Below, in pieces: positions 19,783 to 29,360 of a stretch of DNA of 42,222 bases. The position numbers were made by a program, and so were the translations under genes. The stretch covers positions 3,425 to 45,646 of the forward strand of contig NW_001865074.1 of assembly GCF_000002865.3 (NCBI RefSeq), written 5' to 3'. The notes under the pieces were generated by a model. That model worked only from the letters and a program-made list of their open reading frames with translations. It was not told the DNA's origin and did no database searches. The number at the start of each line of letters is the position of its first letter. Position 1 is the first letter of the stretch. The stretch comes from Monosiga brevicollis MX1. Taxonomy: Eukaryota > Opisthokonta > Choanoflagellata > Craspedida > Salpingoecidae.

Positions 19783-21813
19783 ATGATGGCAGCAGAAATG
19801 CAACCAGCTGAGTTGGCAGCCGAGCCGCTCGCTGCGGCTGGCAATGACGTGGAAGAACAGTGGGAGTATGAGGCTATCGAGTCGGACTCTGAGGATGATG
19901 CTGAAGAGCACAATCCCCCTCCTGATCGCGATCTTGATCCTCCTGTCGAAGAGCACCAGCCCCCTCCCGATCGCGATCTTGCTTTTCCTCGTCGCCCGGT
20001 GCCCCCTGTCCCTTCTCGTCCCACTCGGCGCATGATGTATGTTTGGGCATTTGTCGTGGCCTTCTTTGCGGTCTGGTGGATTCCAGTAGCCAAGCCGCGC
20101 GGTGTCGGACTGGTGGTCAAGAACCCAAGCTTGACCAGTCTTGATTACCCGTGGCTGCCATCCTGTGAAGCTACCCCGTATTTGAAGAAGATGGAGTGGC
20201 TCAAGATCACGCGCCCAACACTGTGCCAACCTCACATCATCGAAGTCCAGCATCCGGACAACGGCGATCCGTACACAGTCAAGGTTCACGGCGAGGCCAA
20301 TGGCGTCACCACTCAAGGCAACTTGCTCCTTGCGATGCTGAAAGAAAAAGGCGCAGACTCGATTGTCATGGTTGAGAAATGCGGGGGCAAGCGCAACCCA
20401 TTTATCGACGAGCCTCTTTACGAAGACGTGAACCGTTTGCTTCGCGGGCGTGACGCGCACTTCCCAGTCGACGTCTTGCTTCTTGGCTGCACCTGCCCCA
20501 GCATGATTGCGACGCTCGCAAAGGCGCGTTCACGGCTCTCGTTGCAAGATTGTGATCACAACCGCACACAAGTTTTCGAGGAGTATGCCAAGAAGCTCTT
20601 GCAGGATGGTGGCTTCCCTATGGCCAGCACAACGGCACATGACTTGGCTGACGTAGAAAAGGTGGACGTGAACCACCTCGCGGCCGTGGCCACCAAGCAA
20701 ACAGAGGCTCTGTCAGCGCCACCTGCGCAGGCCCATCGCTTCAACGGAGATCCGGAAGTCATGTCATACACTAGTTCACGCCCCGTCGACGCCCTCGGCT
20801 GCTCAGCTGACACTCCTGATTGCTTGGCTCGCAAGAACTGGATCAACGCCGCCTTTCCTACGTACCGATGGCTTATTGTTGGCCTTCATGGTGTGGGCAA
20901 GTCGAGCTTGGCCCGCTGGCTGGCCTACTATGCCGGGGTCAAGCTTGAAAAGGCAAGGGCATTCAGTGTCAAACAGGGCTCCTCGGGTGGCTCTCATACG
21001 CCTGGTGTAACTGCCATGTCCATGGACAACCATACTCGCTCGCAAGGCTTCGCCCCACGCGTTGAGATCATGGACACCAAAGGCGTCAAAGACTTTACTC
21101 GATCTAGCCTTTATACCCTGATGGCCATGTTCCTTGGTGCCATCCGCCGAAACTGCGGGATGCAGTTTCCGTCCAAAATGGAAATTCCTGGCTTCGACAA
21201 GCTGCCGTCGGCGTCCAAAATCCTGAAGGCCATTGACGAAAACAGCCCAACGCCCTCGTTGGAGCAGATCAAAGTCACTGGTTGGGATCCTAGCTCGCCG
21301 CCAAACTCGGACCGCCAGTTGCCCCCATGCAATGTCAACAGCAATACCTATAACCCTCCTGAACTTTGGCACCGTGATCGACCGACTGCTATGATTTTCT
21401 TGATGGGCTATCACTCTGGCGCTGTTGGGCCTGAAGAGAAGGCATACCTGCGCACCATGAAAGCCATCTACGAGTCATTTGGAGGCGTTTTCACCCTGGG
21501 CTTGACCTCCTTATCCGAATGTCCCTCTTTCGACCCGGAGGATCCCAGTACAGCCGAGCTTTGTGCCAGTCTCTTTGCCGACGATTGGGACGTGAGTCGA
21601 TCGGACATTGTTCTGCTGGATCAAATGACGCTTACAGATGAGGAGGTTGATCGTCTCGATCCTGAGACGCGCAAGACCTATGAGGACACGGGTGTCTTTA
21701 TCCAGCCCGATCGAATTCGCCTCTTTGCCAAGACCATGCAGAGCAACTCCCAGGTTTTCATCGATCATCAAGTGGACCGTGTTTTTGCTCATCACGAGGC
21801 TGAGGAGCTGTAA
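19783..21813 (+). CDS. Membrane-anchored P-loop GTPase-like protein, family uncertain
   Basis: A single exon encodes 676 aa from the first ATG (19783; the next codon is also ATG). The N-terminal ~80 residues are acidic and Pro-rich and contain two copies of an 11-residue repeat (EEHNPPPDRDL, EEHQPPPDRDL). One hydrophobic segment at ~84-103 (YVWAFVVAFFAVWWIPVA), preceded by Arg-Arg, predicts a membrane anchor. Residues ~110-340 form an unrecognised domain with several Cys. A Walker A/G1 loop, GLHGVGKSS, lies at ~364-372; TPGVT is a candidate G2, and DTKG at ~431 fits G3 (DxxG). No clear NKxD is present; LTSLSE may occupy the G4 position. The layout recalls IFI44-like or septin-like GTPases, but I cannot place it. 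The single long exon contrasts with its intron-rich neighbours. GTP binding is predicted, and hydrolysis is uncertain. Confidence 0.75.
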   Translation: MMAAEMQPAELAAEPLAAAGNDVEEQWEYEAIESDSEDDAEEHNPPPDRDLDPPVEEHQPPPDRDLAFPRRPVPPVPSRPTRRMMYVWAFVVAFFAVWWIPVAKPRGVGLVVKNPSLTSLDYPWLPSCEATPYLKKMEWLKITRPTLCQPHIIEVQHPDNGDPYTVKVHGEANGVTTQGNLLLAMLKEKGADSIVMVEKCGGKRNPFIDEPLYEDVNRLLRGRDAHFPVDVLLLGCTCPSMIATLAKARSRLSLQDCDHNRTQVFEEYAKKLLQDGGFPMASTTAHDLADVEKVDVNHLAAVATKQTEALSAPPAQAHRFNGDPEVMSYTSSRPVDALGCSADTPDCLARKNWINAAFPTYRWLIVGLHGVGKSSLARWLAYYAGVKLEKARAFSVKQGSSGGSHTPGVTAMSMDNHTRSQGFAPRVEIMDTKGVKDFTRSSLYTLMAMFLGAIRRNCGMQFPSKMEIPGFDKLPSASKILKAIDENSPTPSLEQIKVTGWDPSSPPNSDRQLPPCNVNSNTYNPPELWHRDRPTAMIFLMGYHSGAVGPEEKAYLRTMKAIYESFGGVFTLGLTSLSECPSFDPEDPSTAELCASLFADDWDVSRSDIVLLDQMTLTDEEVDRLDPETRKTYEDTGVFIQPDRIRLFAKTMQSNSQVFIDHQVDRVFAHHEAEEL

Positions 21814-22307
21814 ATTGCGTCCTTGCCTGTGATCTCTTTCGTGTTGTTTCTTCTTGTCCTTTGTCGTCCTCTGTGCCTCTGCGCCTCTTGCGCCGCCGTA
21901 TCATCTCAATCCAAAAGCCGCAAACGAACGAACCGATACTCAACTCTTGCCCATTCATCGTTCCACCCTCAGTACCACACAAACACGTTCTGCATGATTT
22001 GAACGTTAAGCCTTTAAAAACAAATGATGACGCAATTATTGCATCATCTTCTTTGGTCTTGACTTGGTCAGTCTTTGTTTGGGGTGGCTGTCCGCCCGTA
22101 GGGCGGCGTCAACTTGCTGCTGTGGGAAGGGCGGGCAGGGATGTGTCTGTTCTGCTTGACTGTACACTGTGTGGTGCGCACACTGGCACATGACCTGCCG
22201 ATTGAATTGGCGGGAAAATTTGAAAAGAGCGTAATCTCTTCGAGCAAACAGTACACTGACAAGGAGCGCAGTTTTTTTTTGGTCTCCCATCGCTCGACCT
22301 TGACACC
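21814..22307. other. Tandem intergenic gap, nothing else seen
   Basis: This 494-bp gap lies between the GTPase-like gene and the CRAL-TRIO gene, both on the plus strand. It contains a pyrimidine-rich 3' flank at 21830-21900 and a T9 tract at 22272-22280 shortly before the next start codon. I see no gene, repeat array or RNA. Confidence 0.55.
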
Positions 22308-24025
22308 ATGGCCGTCAACACGGATATCAACCTTGCCGACACTGAAGTTGAGGTGTGAATCGCCATCCCCCCCAACCCCCCTGCCCCTGCCCTCCGCTCC
22401 ATGCCCGCCCCATCCAAAGGGGTAAATGTCTTTCTCAACGCCTGTCGCGCTACAGGCACTCAATGCTCTGCGCGCACGGGTCGATGCAAGCGATGGGGAC
22501 GATCTCCTCTTGCGGTACGCCTCAACTCGCACTCTATGGCACCTTTGCATTATGTCCTTGACTTGGCTTGGAAAAGATTGAATGGCAGCCAGTTCTTGAC
22601 ACCCCATACCCTTTTTTGGTTCACAGTTGTTTGATGGCCCGCAAGTTTGATGTTGATCGGGCTTTCAATCTTCTGCAAGCCTACAAGTCGGAGCTAGTGC
22701 CCTTGTTGGGCACTGACACGATTGATGCCGGCGAGGCCCGTGCACCCTTGGAAGCTGGTGAACTGCTGTTGCCCGGCACACACGACGTCGAGGGTGCAGC
22801 TATTGTGGTCTATGATGCAGCAATGCACCGCGATCAGGGCTTTGATGGCCAGCAGACCCTTCGCGCCATCTTGTACCTTGTGGATATCGCGCTGCAGGAC
22901 GAGCGAGCTATGCGAAATGGCATCACCATCGTGAGTTTCTTGCATCGTCTGCCTTGGTCCAAGCTTGACAACAATACCCACAAGCTACTGCTCAAGACGC
23001 TCCAGAACAATTATCCGGCCCGCGTGCGCAGCGTGGCCGTGGTGTCCCCCAATTGGACCACCAAAGCCATGCTTCGCGTTTTGCGCCCCTTCATGAAGAA
23101 CAAGCTCAGCTCCAAGCTGCGCACCTACAAAAGCCTCGATGCTCTTGAAGCGGTCGTACCTCGTACCGCGCTTCCCGTGTCTGTTGGCGGTACACATGCT
23201 TACGACCATCAAAGTTGGCTCACCACTTACTTGGCCAGTGGCAACGCTGTCTCGGCACTCTCGCCTGTGCGCTCGCGCTTGCCTTCGGTGGCCCGGATCG
23301 AGGGCAAATTGGCGCGCCGTGCCAACAAGTTGGTAAGTTTTGCCTTTTTGAAGTATTCCTCGTTGGGCTCGTGCACGTTTCAACGCCACTGTCATTGTGG
23401 TATCTCGTCTTTCTAGGCACAGCAACTGAAGTACGAAGACGCTGAAAGCAGCGCACCTGCTGCGGAGACATCTAACGACCCAAGCCCCTCTCGTCACAGC
23501 ATCAACTTTAACTTTCAGGTTGTTGATGTCAAGAAGACTTTGTCACAACCCACTTCCCCGCGTCCCAATGTTGAAGACCACGCGCCTACCATGGCCATCG
23601 AGCCTCAGATGTCATCAGATGCTGTGCTGAAGACTGCACCTCAAGAGGAGGACAACCTCGTTGAGGAGGCACACCTCGAGCCAAACTCCAACACCGCCGA
23701 ACCTCTTCCTTCAAGCACTGGCAACGCAGAGCTCGTAATGAACGAAAACCTGCCGGCCGATCATTTCGAGGAGGAGAACGTTGACGGAGAGGAGGACATT
23801 AAATTGACCAAGTCACAAAAGAAGGTCTGTCCAACCCGTTTCTTCTCGACAAGATGCTTGGGTTCCCTTGATTGACGACAATGTGTTTTTTTTTTTTTTC
23901 CTTTCTTTGTTCCTCAAAATTCCTAGAATCGTCGCCGACGTGCCAAGGTCAAGGCCAAGAAGATCGAGCAGCAACCTGCCCAGCAGCGAGCCCGTGCTCC
24001 CCTCGGCGTGATTAACAACGCTTGA
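22308..24025 (+). CDS. CRAL-TRIO (Sec14-type) lipid-binding protein with charged C-terminal tail
   Basis: Five exons: 22308..22352, 22456..22514, 22627..23332, 23417..23824 and 23927..24025 (438 aa, phases consistent). The CRAL-TRIO N-terminal helical module spans ~15-60, with DDLLLRCLMARKFDVDRAF across the exon 2/3 junction. The lipid-binding domain follows (~80-220): AAIVVYDAAMHRD, ILYLVDIAL, VVSPNWTTKAMLRVLRPFM and LSSKLRTY. Such domains carry phosphoinositides, tocopherol or other hydrophobic ligands between membranes. The C-terminal third is disordered and acidic (EEENVDGEED). It is followed by a short strongly basic final exon (NRRRRAKVKAKK) that could bind acidic membranes or act as a nuclear signal. 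The nearest animal architecture is the Sec14 part of PTPN9 or the clavesin group, but no phosphatase domain is present. Confidence 0.8.
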
Positions 24026-24157
24026 AACAAGGCGTCATATCCAATGTCATCTACGTTACATTGTTGTTGTGTGTTTGAGAAAATTCTTTTGTGTAGTTCC
24101 AGCAAACCTTAATTCGATGCGAATTCACGTGGCATACGCCAAAGTCAGGCTCGAAGC

Positions 24158-24163
24158 AATAAA
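24158..24163 (+). terminator. Candidate AATAAA polyadenylation signal for the CRAL-TRIO gene
   Basis: AATAAA occurs about 135 bp after the CRAL-TRIO stop codon, inside the 254-bp convergent gap. It is the only canonical hexamer on the plus strand in that gap. Confidence 0.45.
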
Positions 24164-24279
24164 GCTCGATTCATCTGAACACAACACACGACCAACAGGG
24201 TAAAGGAGACCAGCAACGAGACAAAAAAAAAAAAAAAAAGAGTTGGTGGGCCGCAAGACTCGAAGCTAGAGAAAGCGCC

Positions 24280-25866
24280 TCAAAAAAACTCGTCCCCATC
24301 CAAATCAGTAGGGGGTGTCGTATCTTCTGCGCCGTTTATCAGGACACCGTTGGAAACAGCCGCAGAAGCCAGGGGCGAGGTTTGGCTCAGGAAGACATCC
24401 ACGGCATCCTCGCACTGCGTCAAGCGCTTGGTCAAGTGCTGTAGCTGTGAGGCTAGAACCGTGTCAAGCTGGCTGCACAGCGCAGCCTGGACGTCTGTGC
24501 CCGGCCCCGTACCGTGCTGCAAATTTTTCAGTGCTTGGATCTGCTCGAAATGAGCAGTCAAAAGATTTTGCAAATCCTCACGGTCCTGCGCCAAGAGGCT
24601 GGAGGGCCTGCGGGGCGCGGCATCGCGTTGGACCTCAGCATCCTGTTCAAGGCTTTTGACTTGGCCGCGCAGACCATCTGCTTCCTTCTCTAGTTCCTGA
24701 ATTCGCTCTTCCAAAAGCTCCTTTTGCATCAGCATGGCTTCTTTTTCATTCTCCCAGGCGCCAACCTCTGGTGGTACAACGGCAGCGGGCGCCGCTGTGG
24801 CGGTGGCCTGCTGTTCGCGCGCGGCTGACAGTTGATCGCGCAGTTCCTGCGTTTCCTGCTGGGCCTCTGCTAACTGCAGTTCCAGGGTTTCGACCTTGGA
24901 GTTGAGGACACCTTGCTCGCCGTGCAAGCGATCGAGCTCGATTTGGTTCTTTTCACGGGCCAGATCAGCACGCTGTTCGGCTTGCGCCTTGGCCTCGGCA
25001 TGCGACTGCTGCTTGGCACGAGCTTCCGCGGCCTCGCGCTGCAGTTCGGTGATGGTGGCGTCACGTTCCGCAATGATGGCGTCCTTCTCGGCCAGCCGCT
25101 GTTGCAACTCGACAAGGGCTTCGGCCACGCGTTGTACGCCAGCTTCAGCCTCGGCGCTCAGGCCTGACTGGCTAGCAGTTGGCGCTTGAGCATCTGCACC
25201 GTCATCGCCATCGGCTTCGGCACCAGAGGCAGGGGCGGGACGGGCCACCACGCCAGCAGCGGCCGCGGCGGCACTGGTCGCAGCAGCAGAGCTACTTGTT
25301 TGGACTTCAGCAATGGCTTGGCGGAGATGGTCCAGGTCATTACGCAGAGCGCTCACAATGTCTCCGACGGCTGCCTCGGAAAGGTGTGTGACCGTTGCAC
25401 GGGAGTGGAGGCGGCCTGATGTGGCTGGCGTTGAGCTCCCTTTGGGGGTGGTGGGGGTGGAGGCGACCATGCTGTGGTTGAGCTGGGAGCGGGGTGGCGA
25501 GCTGAGGTGCGAGTGACTCGGCCGGCTGGAGGATGAAGCTCCAGAGTGGGCACGGGGGCCGTCGACCAGTTCAACGTTGGCTAGCGGCAAAAAGACGCCG
25601 CGATTTTCGTCGCACACAAAGTACGTCTTGTCCTGAACGGTGCCGTTGTTTTTGCCCTCGAGACCCTCGTCCAGCTCAATGCCAACCCAGCGTCCAACTT
25701 TGAAGCCAACGTTTCCAACGTAGCGCGCCGTGCCCACGCGGGTCCCGTCCAGAGAAGTGACGCGATCGCCAACGCGCACGTCGGGTTCCTTGCGAGCCAA
25801 GAGCGAGGCCCGCCGACTACCGTTGATTGAAGAGCTGCGACTCCGAAAACTCATGTCGTCGGGCAT
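24280..25866 (-). CDS. CAP-Gly coiled-coil microtubule-associated protein (CLIP-like)
   Basis: A single-exon gene of 528 aa from Met-25866 (a second Met lies four codons later). A CAP-Gly domain occupies ~30-100: RVTSLDGTRVGTARYVG, GRWVGIELDE, GKNNG and RGVFLPLANVEL. The family's GKNDG groove has Asn in place of Asp here. CAP-Gly domains bind EEY/F tails of alpha-tubulin and EB proteins. A Ser/Pro-rich basic linker at ~100-160 resembles the microtubule-binding flank of CLIP-170. Long coiled coils follow at ~235-350 and ~370-420, the first with continuous Glu/Gln/Ala heptads. The protein ends in GDEFF, an acidic-aromatic tail that resembles CAP-Gly ligands. It is shorter than CLIP-170 and lacks obvious zinc knuckles. 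It diverges from the basic-protein gene across a repeat-rich gap. Confidence 0.85.
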   Translation of the reverse strand: MPDDMSFRSRSSSINGSRRASLLARKEPDVRVGDRVTSLDGTRVGTARYVGNVGFKVGRWVGIELDEGLEGKNNGTVQDKTYFVCDENRGVFLPLANVELVDGPRAHSGASSSSRPSHSHLSSPPRSQLNHSMVASTPTTPKGSSTPATSGRLHSRATVTHLSEAAVGDIVSALRNDLDHLRQAIAEVQTSSSAAATSAAAAAAGVVARPAPASGAEADGDDGADAQAPTASQSGLSAEAEAGVQRVAEALVELQQRLAEKDAIIAERDATITELQREAAEARAKQQSHAEAKAQAEQRADLAREKNQIELDRLHGEQGVLNSKVETLELQLAEAQQETQELRDQLSAAREQQATATAAPAAVVPPEVGAWENEKEAMLMQKELLEERIQELEKEADGLRGQVKSLEQDAEVQRDAAPRRPSSLLAQDREDLQNLLTAHFEQIQALKNLQHGTGPGTDVQAALCSQLDTVLASQLQHLTKRLTQCEDAVDVFLSQTSPLASAAVSNGVLINGAEDTTPPTDLDGDEFF

Positions 25867-26382
25867 GGGCCGACGGAGAACCTGGTTGAACAAGGGCGAG
25901 CAATGCCCAACCCAACAGCGTACACAGCACACGCGTCAACACGTGTGCTTTTCAATTGTATCGTTGACTACCAAAATAGATGCAGCAACCGCAACCGCCA
26001 ACCGCGGGTGCCAACGCAACGGATGAGATACAAAAAGAGAAAAGAAGGTGCAAATAAAGTTTGAGCAACACCTGGCACAGCCCACATACCCAAATCACTT
26101 TCAATCGCCTGGTCGTCTGTCACATTTGCCCCAAGCCCCCGACGCCCCAGGCACTGCCACTGGCACCGGCGCTGCCGTTGCGAAAAAAAAAAAAAGAAAA
26201 AAAAAAAAGTTCTTCAACAAAAGCAAAAACAGAATAAAAAAAAAACAGCTGTCCAGTGGCAGATTGCTTTCAAGCAAAAATAGTGAATTGGAATGAATGT
26301 GTGACTTTGGTTACACTTCAGATATGGTTTTCCCGCCAATTTCAATCGACGAATTGTCGACAACTTTTCATCGCCAGTCGCG

Positions 26383-26446
<64 letters not shown>

Positions 26447-26479
26447 TTGTGCCGGCGGGTCGAGGTAAGAGAGACAGGG

Positions 26480-26552
<73 letters not shown>

Positions 26553-26601
26553 CAGGTTGGGGGAGGTAGATCACACAGCAGAGTCGAGGCGAGCCTCTCG
26601 A
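25867..26601. other. Divergent intergenic gap with CT, CA and GT microsatellites
   Basis: The gap contains a CT run (26392-26408) joined directly to a CA run (26408-26444), then a GT run (26487-26549), plus A-rich tracts at 26180-26250. The GT run is translated as alternating Cys-Val in an open frame upstream of the next gene; I regard that as untranslated. Confidence 0.85.
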
Positions 26602-27648
26602 ATGCTTGTGCACGACACTTTCAGCTCACCCCAGTTTGGTCAAACGTTGTCTGTGAAACGTGCAAGTGTAGGCTTGAAAACTTGGCTCTTGCCTTCAACC
26701 TTCAGCATGACCTCGGCACCATCTCGGTGGCGTGTTGCACTGGAGGATCGAAGCAACCGGCACCGTTCCGGGTTGGTTGCGAAAGATCCCAATGTGCCCA
26801 CCACAAGTAGCGGGAAGCGTGTCCAGTTCAGTGCGGAGCGTAACCAAGTGCGCCTCATTAGCCCGCGCCGCACCGGGCCACGGCAGTGGCGCAAGCTGGT
26901 GACTGGGACCTCTACCGCAGCAGATATAGGCAGAGGGGGTGCCGTCCAGGAAGAACAGCCCCAGACCAGAGCGAGGCGACCCTTTGCACGTCCACCACGC
27001 TCGCTTTCCGATCGGATTCCGGTGTTTGAGGATAAACCAGAAGACAGTGTATCCACACCTCACCCATCCACCAACAACGGCCCCAAGCTCGCTGCACCAC
27101 AGCCGCGCCTCACTCAGCAGCTGCACCGAAACCGCACACCTGACCTGACCGGAAAGCACAAGCCGGCTGAGACCAGCACTTCGGAAGGGGATCAGCCTAA
27201 GCATTGCCCCGTGCTGTATGCCAACTCTCTGCCTGTACCGCGCCTTGCACCGCCAACTGAGCCCCCTGCAAGGTCGCCCTCACCCAAGGACCAGCCCACA
27301 GCTTCTGCTTCACCTTCGCCATTGGCATTGCAGCTGGCCATACGCCGCCCAGCGCATCGACGCCGGCCTCGGGCATGGCACCGGCGCCACCGTCAACGTC
27401 AAGCAGCAACGGCAGCGGCAGCGGAGCCGACACCAGAGGCAGAAGTCGAGGATGAGCTGCTCGCTCTGCCTGCGGCCTACGAGCTGCCGCTAGGACGATT
27501 GAACGAATATAATGTGATCGTTCCTGATGACGAAGTCTGTGAGCTCGTTCGCTCCCCACCTCGGCAGAGTGAACAAACCCGGGCTGGGACACCACCAGCA
27601 GGAAAGCAACGCAAAGCATTGAAAAAAGACCGGCGCAGCCGACGCTGA
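26602..27648 (+). CDS. Disordered basic protein with an RVxF (PP1-docking) motif
   Basis: The frame gives 348 aa from Met-26602; Met-26707 is an alternative start. The open frame continues upstream only through a GT microsatellite, so the start is placed after it. The protein is rich in Arg, Pro, Ser and Thr, with no folded domain that I recognise. KRVQFS at residues ~72-77 fits the (K/R)VxF consensus by which many regulatory subunits dock on protein phosphatase 1. Near the C-terminus is a better conserved-looking patch (LPAAYELPLGRLNEYNVIV, then PDDEVCELV), followed by a basic tail (GKQRKALKKDRRSRR) that could be a nuclear signal. Ala repeats occur at ~275-280. Absence of stops over 1 kb and GC-rich third positions support coding, but no homology anchors it. 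Confidence 0.55.
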   Translation: MLVHDTFSSPQFGQTLSVKRASVGLKTWLLPSTFSMTSAPSRWRVALEDRSNRHRSGLVAKDPNVPTTSSGKRVQFSAERNQVRLISPRRTGPRQWRKLVTGTSTAADIGRGGAVQEEQPQTRARRPFARPPRSLSDRIPVFEDKPEDSVSTPHPSTNNGPKLAAPQPRLTQQLHRNRTPDLTGKHKPAETSTSEGDQPKHCPVLYANSLPVPRLAPPTEPPARSPSPKDQPTASASPSPLALQLAIRRPAHRRRPRAWHRRHRQRQAATAAAAEPTPEAEVEDELLALPAAYELPLGRLNEYNVIVPDDEVCELVRSPPRQSEQTRAGTPPAGKQRKALKKDRRSRR

Positions 27649-28039
27649 ATCCACATGAAGATGCACATTGCGAATCTTGAGTTTCATCATGATCATGATG
27701 CAAGTTCGAGGCCAGGGGCGGTGAGCGGGAGCATGCCCCACCGGAAAACAGGTGGCCAACACTGAGTCGTGCTCAGCAAGGTACACCTCACGGGGTCATT
27801 GAATAGAAAATTGACATATCAATGTGGTCAAAGAGAGATAAAAAAAAAAAAGTGGCAGCAACACAAATATCGCAAGGAGAGGAGAAGAGGGCACAAGTTG
27901 GCCCACAGCTTCACAGCCTCCTGCCCCCGACCTTGTCGGGTACAGGCTTTGGGATAAGAGCGAGCAAAGAACAACAGCAATACAGGCAGAAAGGTGACCA
28001 GCACCCTGGCGAGAAGCGCGCGGTCAAGCACCCAGCATC
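27649..28039. other. Convergent intergenic gap, nothing seen
   Basis: This 391-bp gap lies between the stop codons of the basic-protein gene and TRAPPC1. Apart from an A-tract near 27840-27850, no repeat, hexamer cluster or coding exon stands out. Confidence 0.5.
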
Positions 28040-28925
28040 TTAGGAGGAGTAAAATGGCAAGCCCTTGATCTTGGCATCAAGACTGGCCTCAAAGCCAGAG
28101 CTCTTGATTGGTTGCCCCACATCAAGAGTAGGCGTGCCGGCGATGTAAGGCACGAAAAGCTGCACAGATGACGGGGTGGCAACACGGGCCAAATGAGCAC
28201 CGAGTGATCATCTCACAAGTCAAATCGTTGACAACCCACAACGAAAAAAAGAAAAGAAAAAAAAAAGAAAAAAAGAGAGAGAAAGAGAGAGAGAGGAGAG
28301 AGAGGAGAGAGAGGCTGGAAAATAGAATCGAGGCCAACATCTCCGACGCTACCCAAGGGGACTTGGGCTGAGAGAGGGGAACGGGCAGGGCCAACCTCGG
28401 TGTGGATGGAGCGAAGGATATCGCGCATGTTCTGTGTCTGCAAGTCGGTGGTAATGACAAACTTGAGCTTGCTGGCGGTCTCCATAAAGTGCAGGCGGTA
28501 CGTCTCCGTGGCATAGGAGCCAAACTCAATGCCCGTTCTGCACCGTCGCACATGGTCATCGGTTTCGAGTCAAGACGGATCAGGCGTGTCATGGTGAACC
28601 TGTGCTGCCAAGCTCACGCAGCGGGCAACAAGATGCACGAGTACGTACTCGGTGACAGGAGAAATTTTGTTCACAAACTGTTTGATGGACAAGATCATAC
28701 CATACATCAAGTGCTGCTCCGACTAGATGAAGCGTTGAACAATGAGAAGCTCGAACCAAGGCCGCATTCCTGGCCATGGCCACGGGCAAGCGCGATGAAT
28801 GCAGGCAGGAAGAGCGACGGACGTACCAGGGGCGGCTCGGCACGCGGCGGCTCGTCGCGTCGATGCCACTCCCGGAAGAACAAACAAGTGCCCTTTCGGT
28901 CAAAAATGTAGAGGTAGAAAATCAT
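28040..28925 (-). CDS. TRAPPC1: TRAPP complex subunit 1 (Bet5/TRAPPC1)
   Basis: Exons in order of translation: 28925..28827, 28713..28649, 28537..28396 and 28159..28040 (141 aa; the human protein is 145). TRAPPC1 is a longin-like core subunit of the TRAPP complexes, which activate Rab1/Ypt1 and tether vesicles at the Golgi. Diagnostic segments are IFYLYIFDRKGTCLFFREWHR at the N-terminus, HLMYGMILSIKQFVNKISP, YRLHFMETASKLKFVITTD and, in the last exon, DAKIKGLPFYS. Intron 28395-28160 contains an A/G-rich microsatellite-like stretch (28243-28315). All junctions preserve phase and the protein aligns from end to end. The gene is followed in the same orientation by the RA-PH adaptor gene. Confidence 0.93.
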
Positions 28926-29360
28926 CACGCCGATGTACCTTCACACCCCCCCTACTGAGCGTCCTGGCCCTGCCACTGACGCCCCGACCAGGCTGCCACA
29001 GCGTCGTGCTATCAATGTGAATGTGTGTGTGTTTTTGTGTGTTAACAAAGCCAATTGTCTGACAAATATGATCACATCCTTTTCCTTCTGCTTCTTCTTC
29101 TTCCACTCATACGAATGAGGGTCAATTACACGAGTGCGGTGGTGACCACAGCGGGTAGAACGAAGAACCTTCGGGAGAGGTCGATGCGCCTTTGAGACAA
29201 GCGAGTCACGACCATGATGACACAGCCCGTGCTGGTTACGGCATAGCCTGCTCTGGATGCTGGCTTCGGTTAAAAAGAAAAATCAAGTCAAAAGAAGAGC
29301 AAGCGAGTAGAGCTCAAACACGCACACAAAAGGTTTGAAGGTGGACTGTCTAAAGCGGCG
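28926..29360. other. Gap between TRAPPC1 and the adaptor gene, nothing seen
   Basis: The 435-bp region is the TRAPPC1 upstream region and the 3' flank of the gene that precedes it on the minus strand. A short imperfect GT stretch (29022-29042) and a TTC run (29088-29103) are present. No exon is recognised. Confidence 0.5.

Noticed and set aside
26449-26601. Upstream extension of the basic-protein frame through a Cys-Val repeat
   Set aside because: The extension is a GT microsatellite in a divergent promoter gap; Met-26602 just after it is a more credible start.
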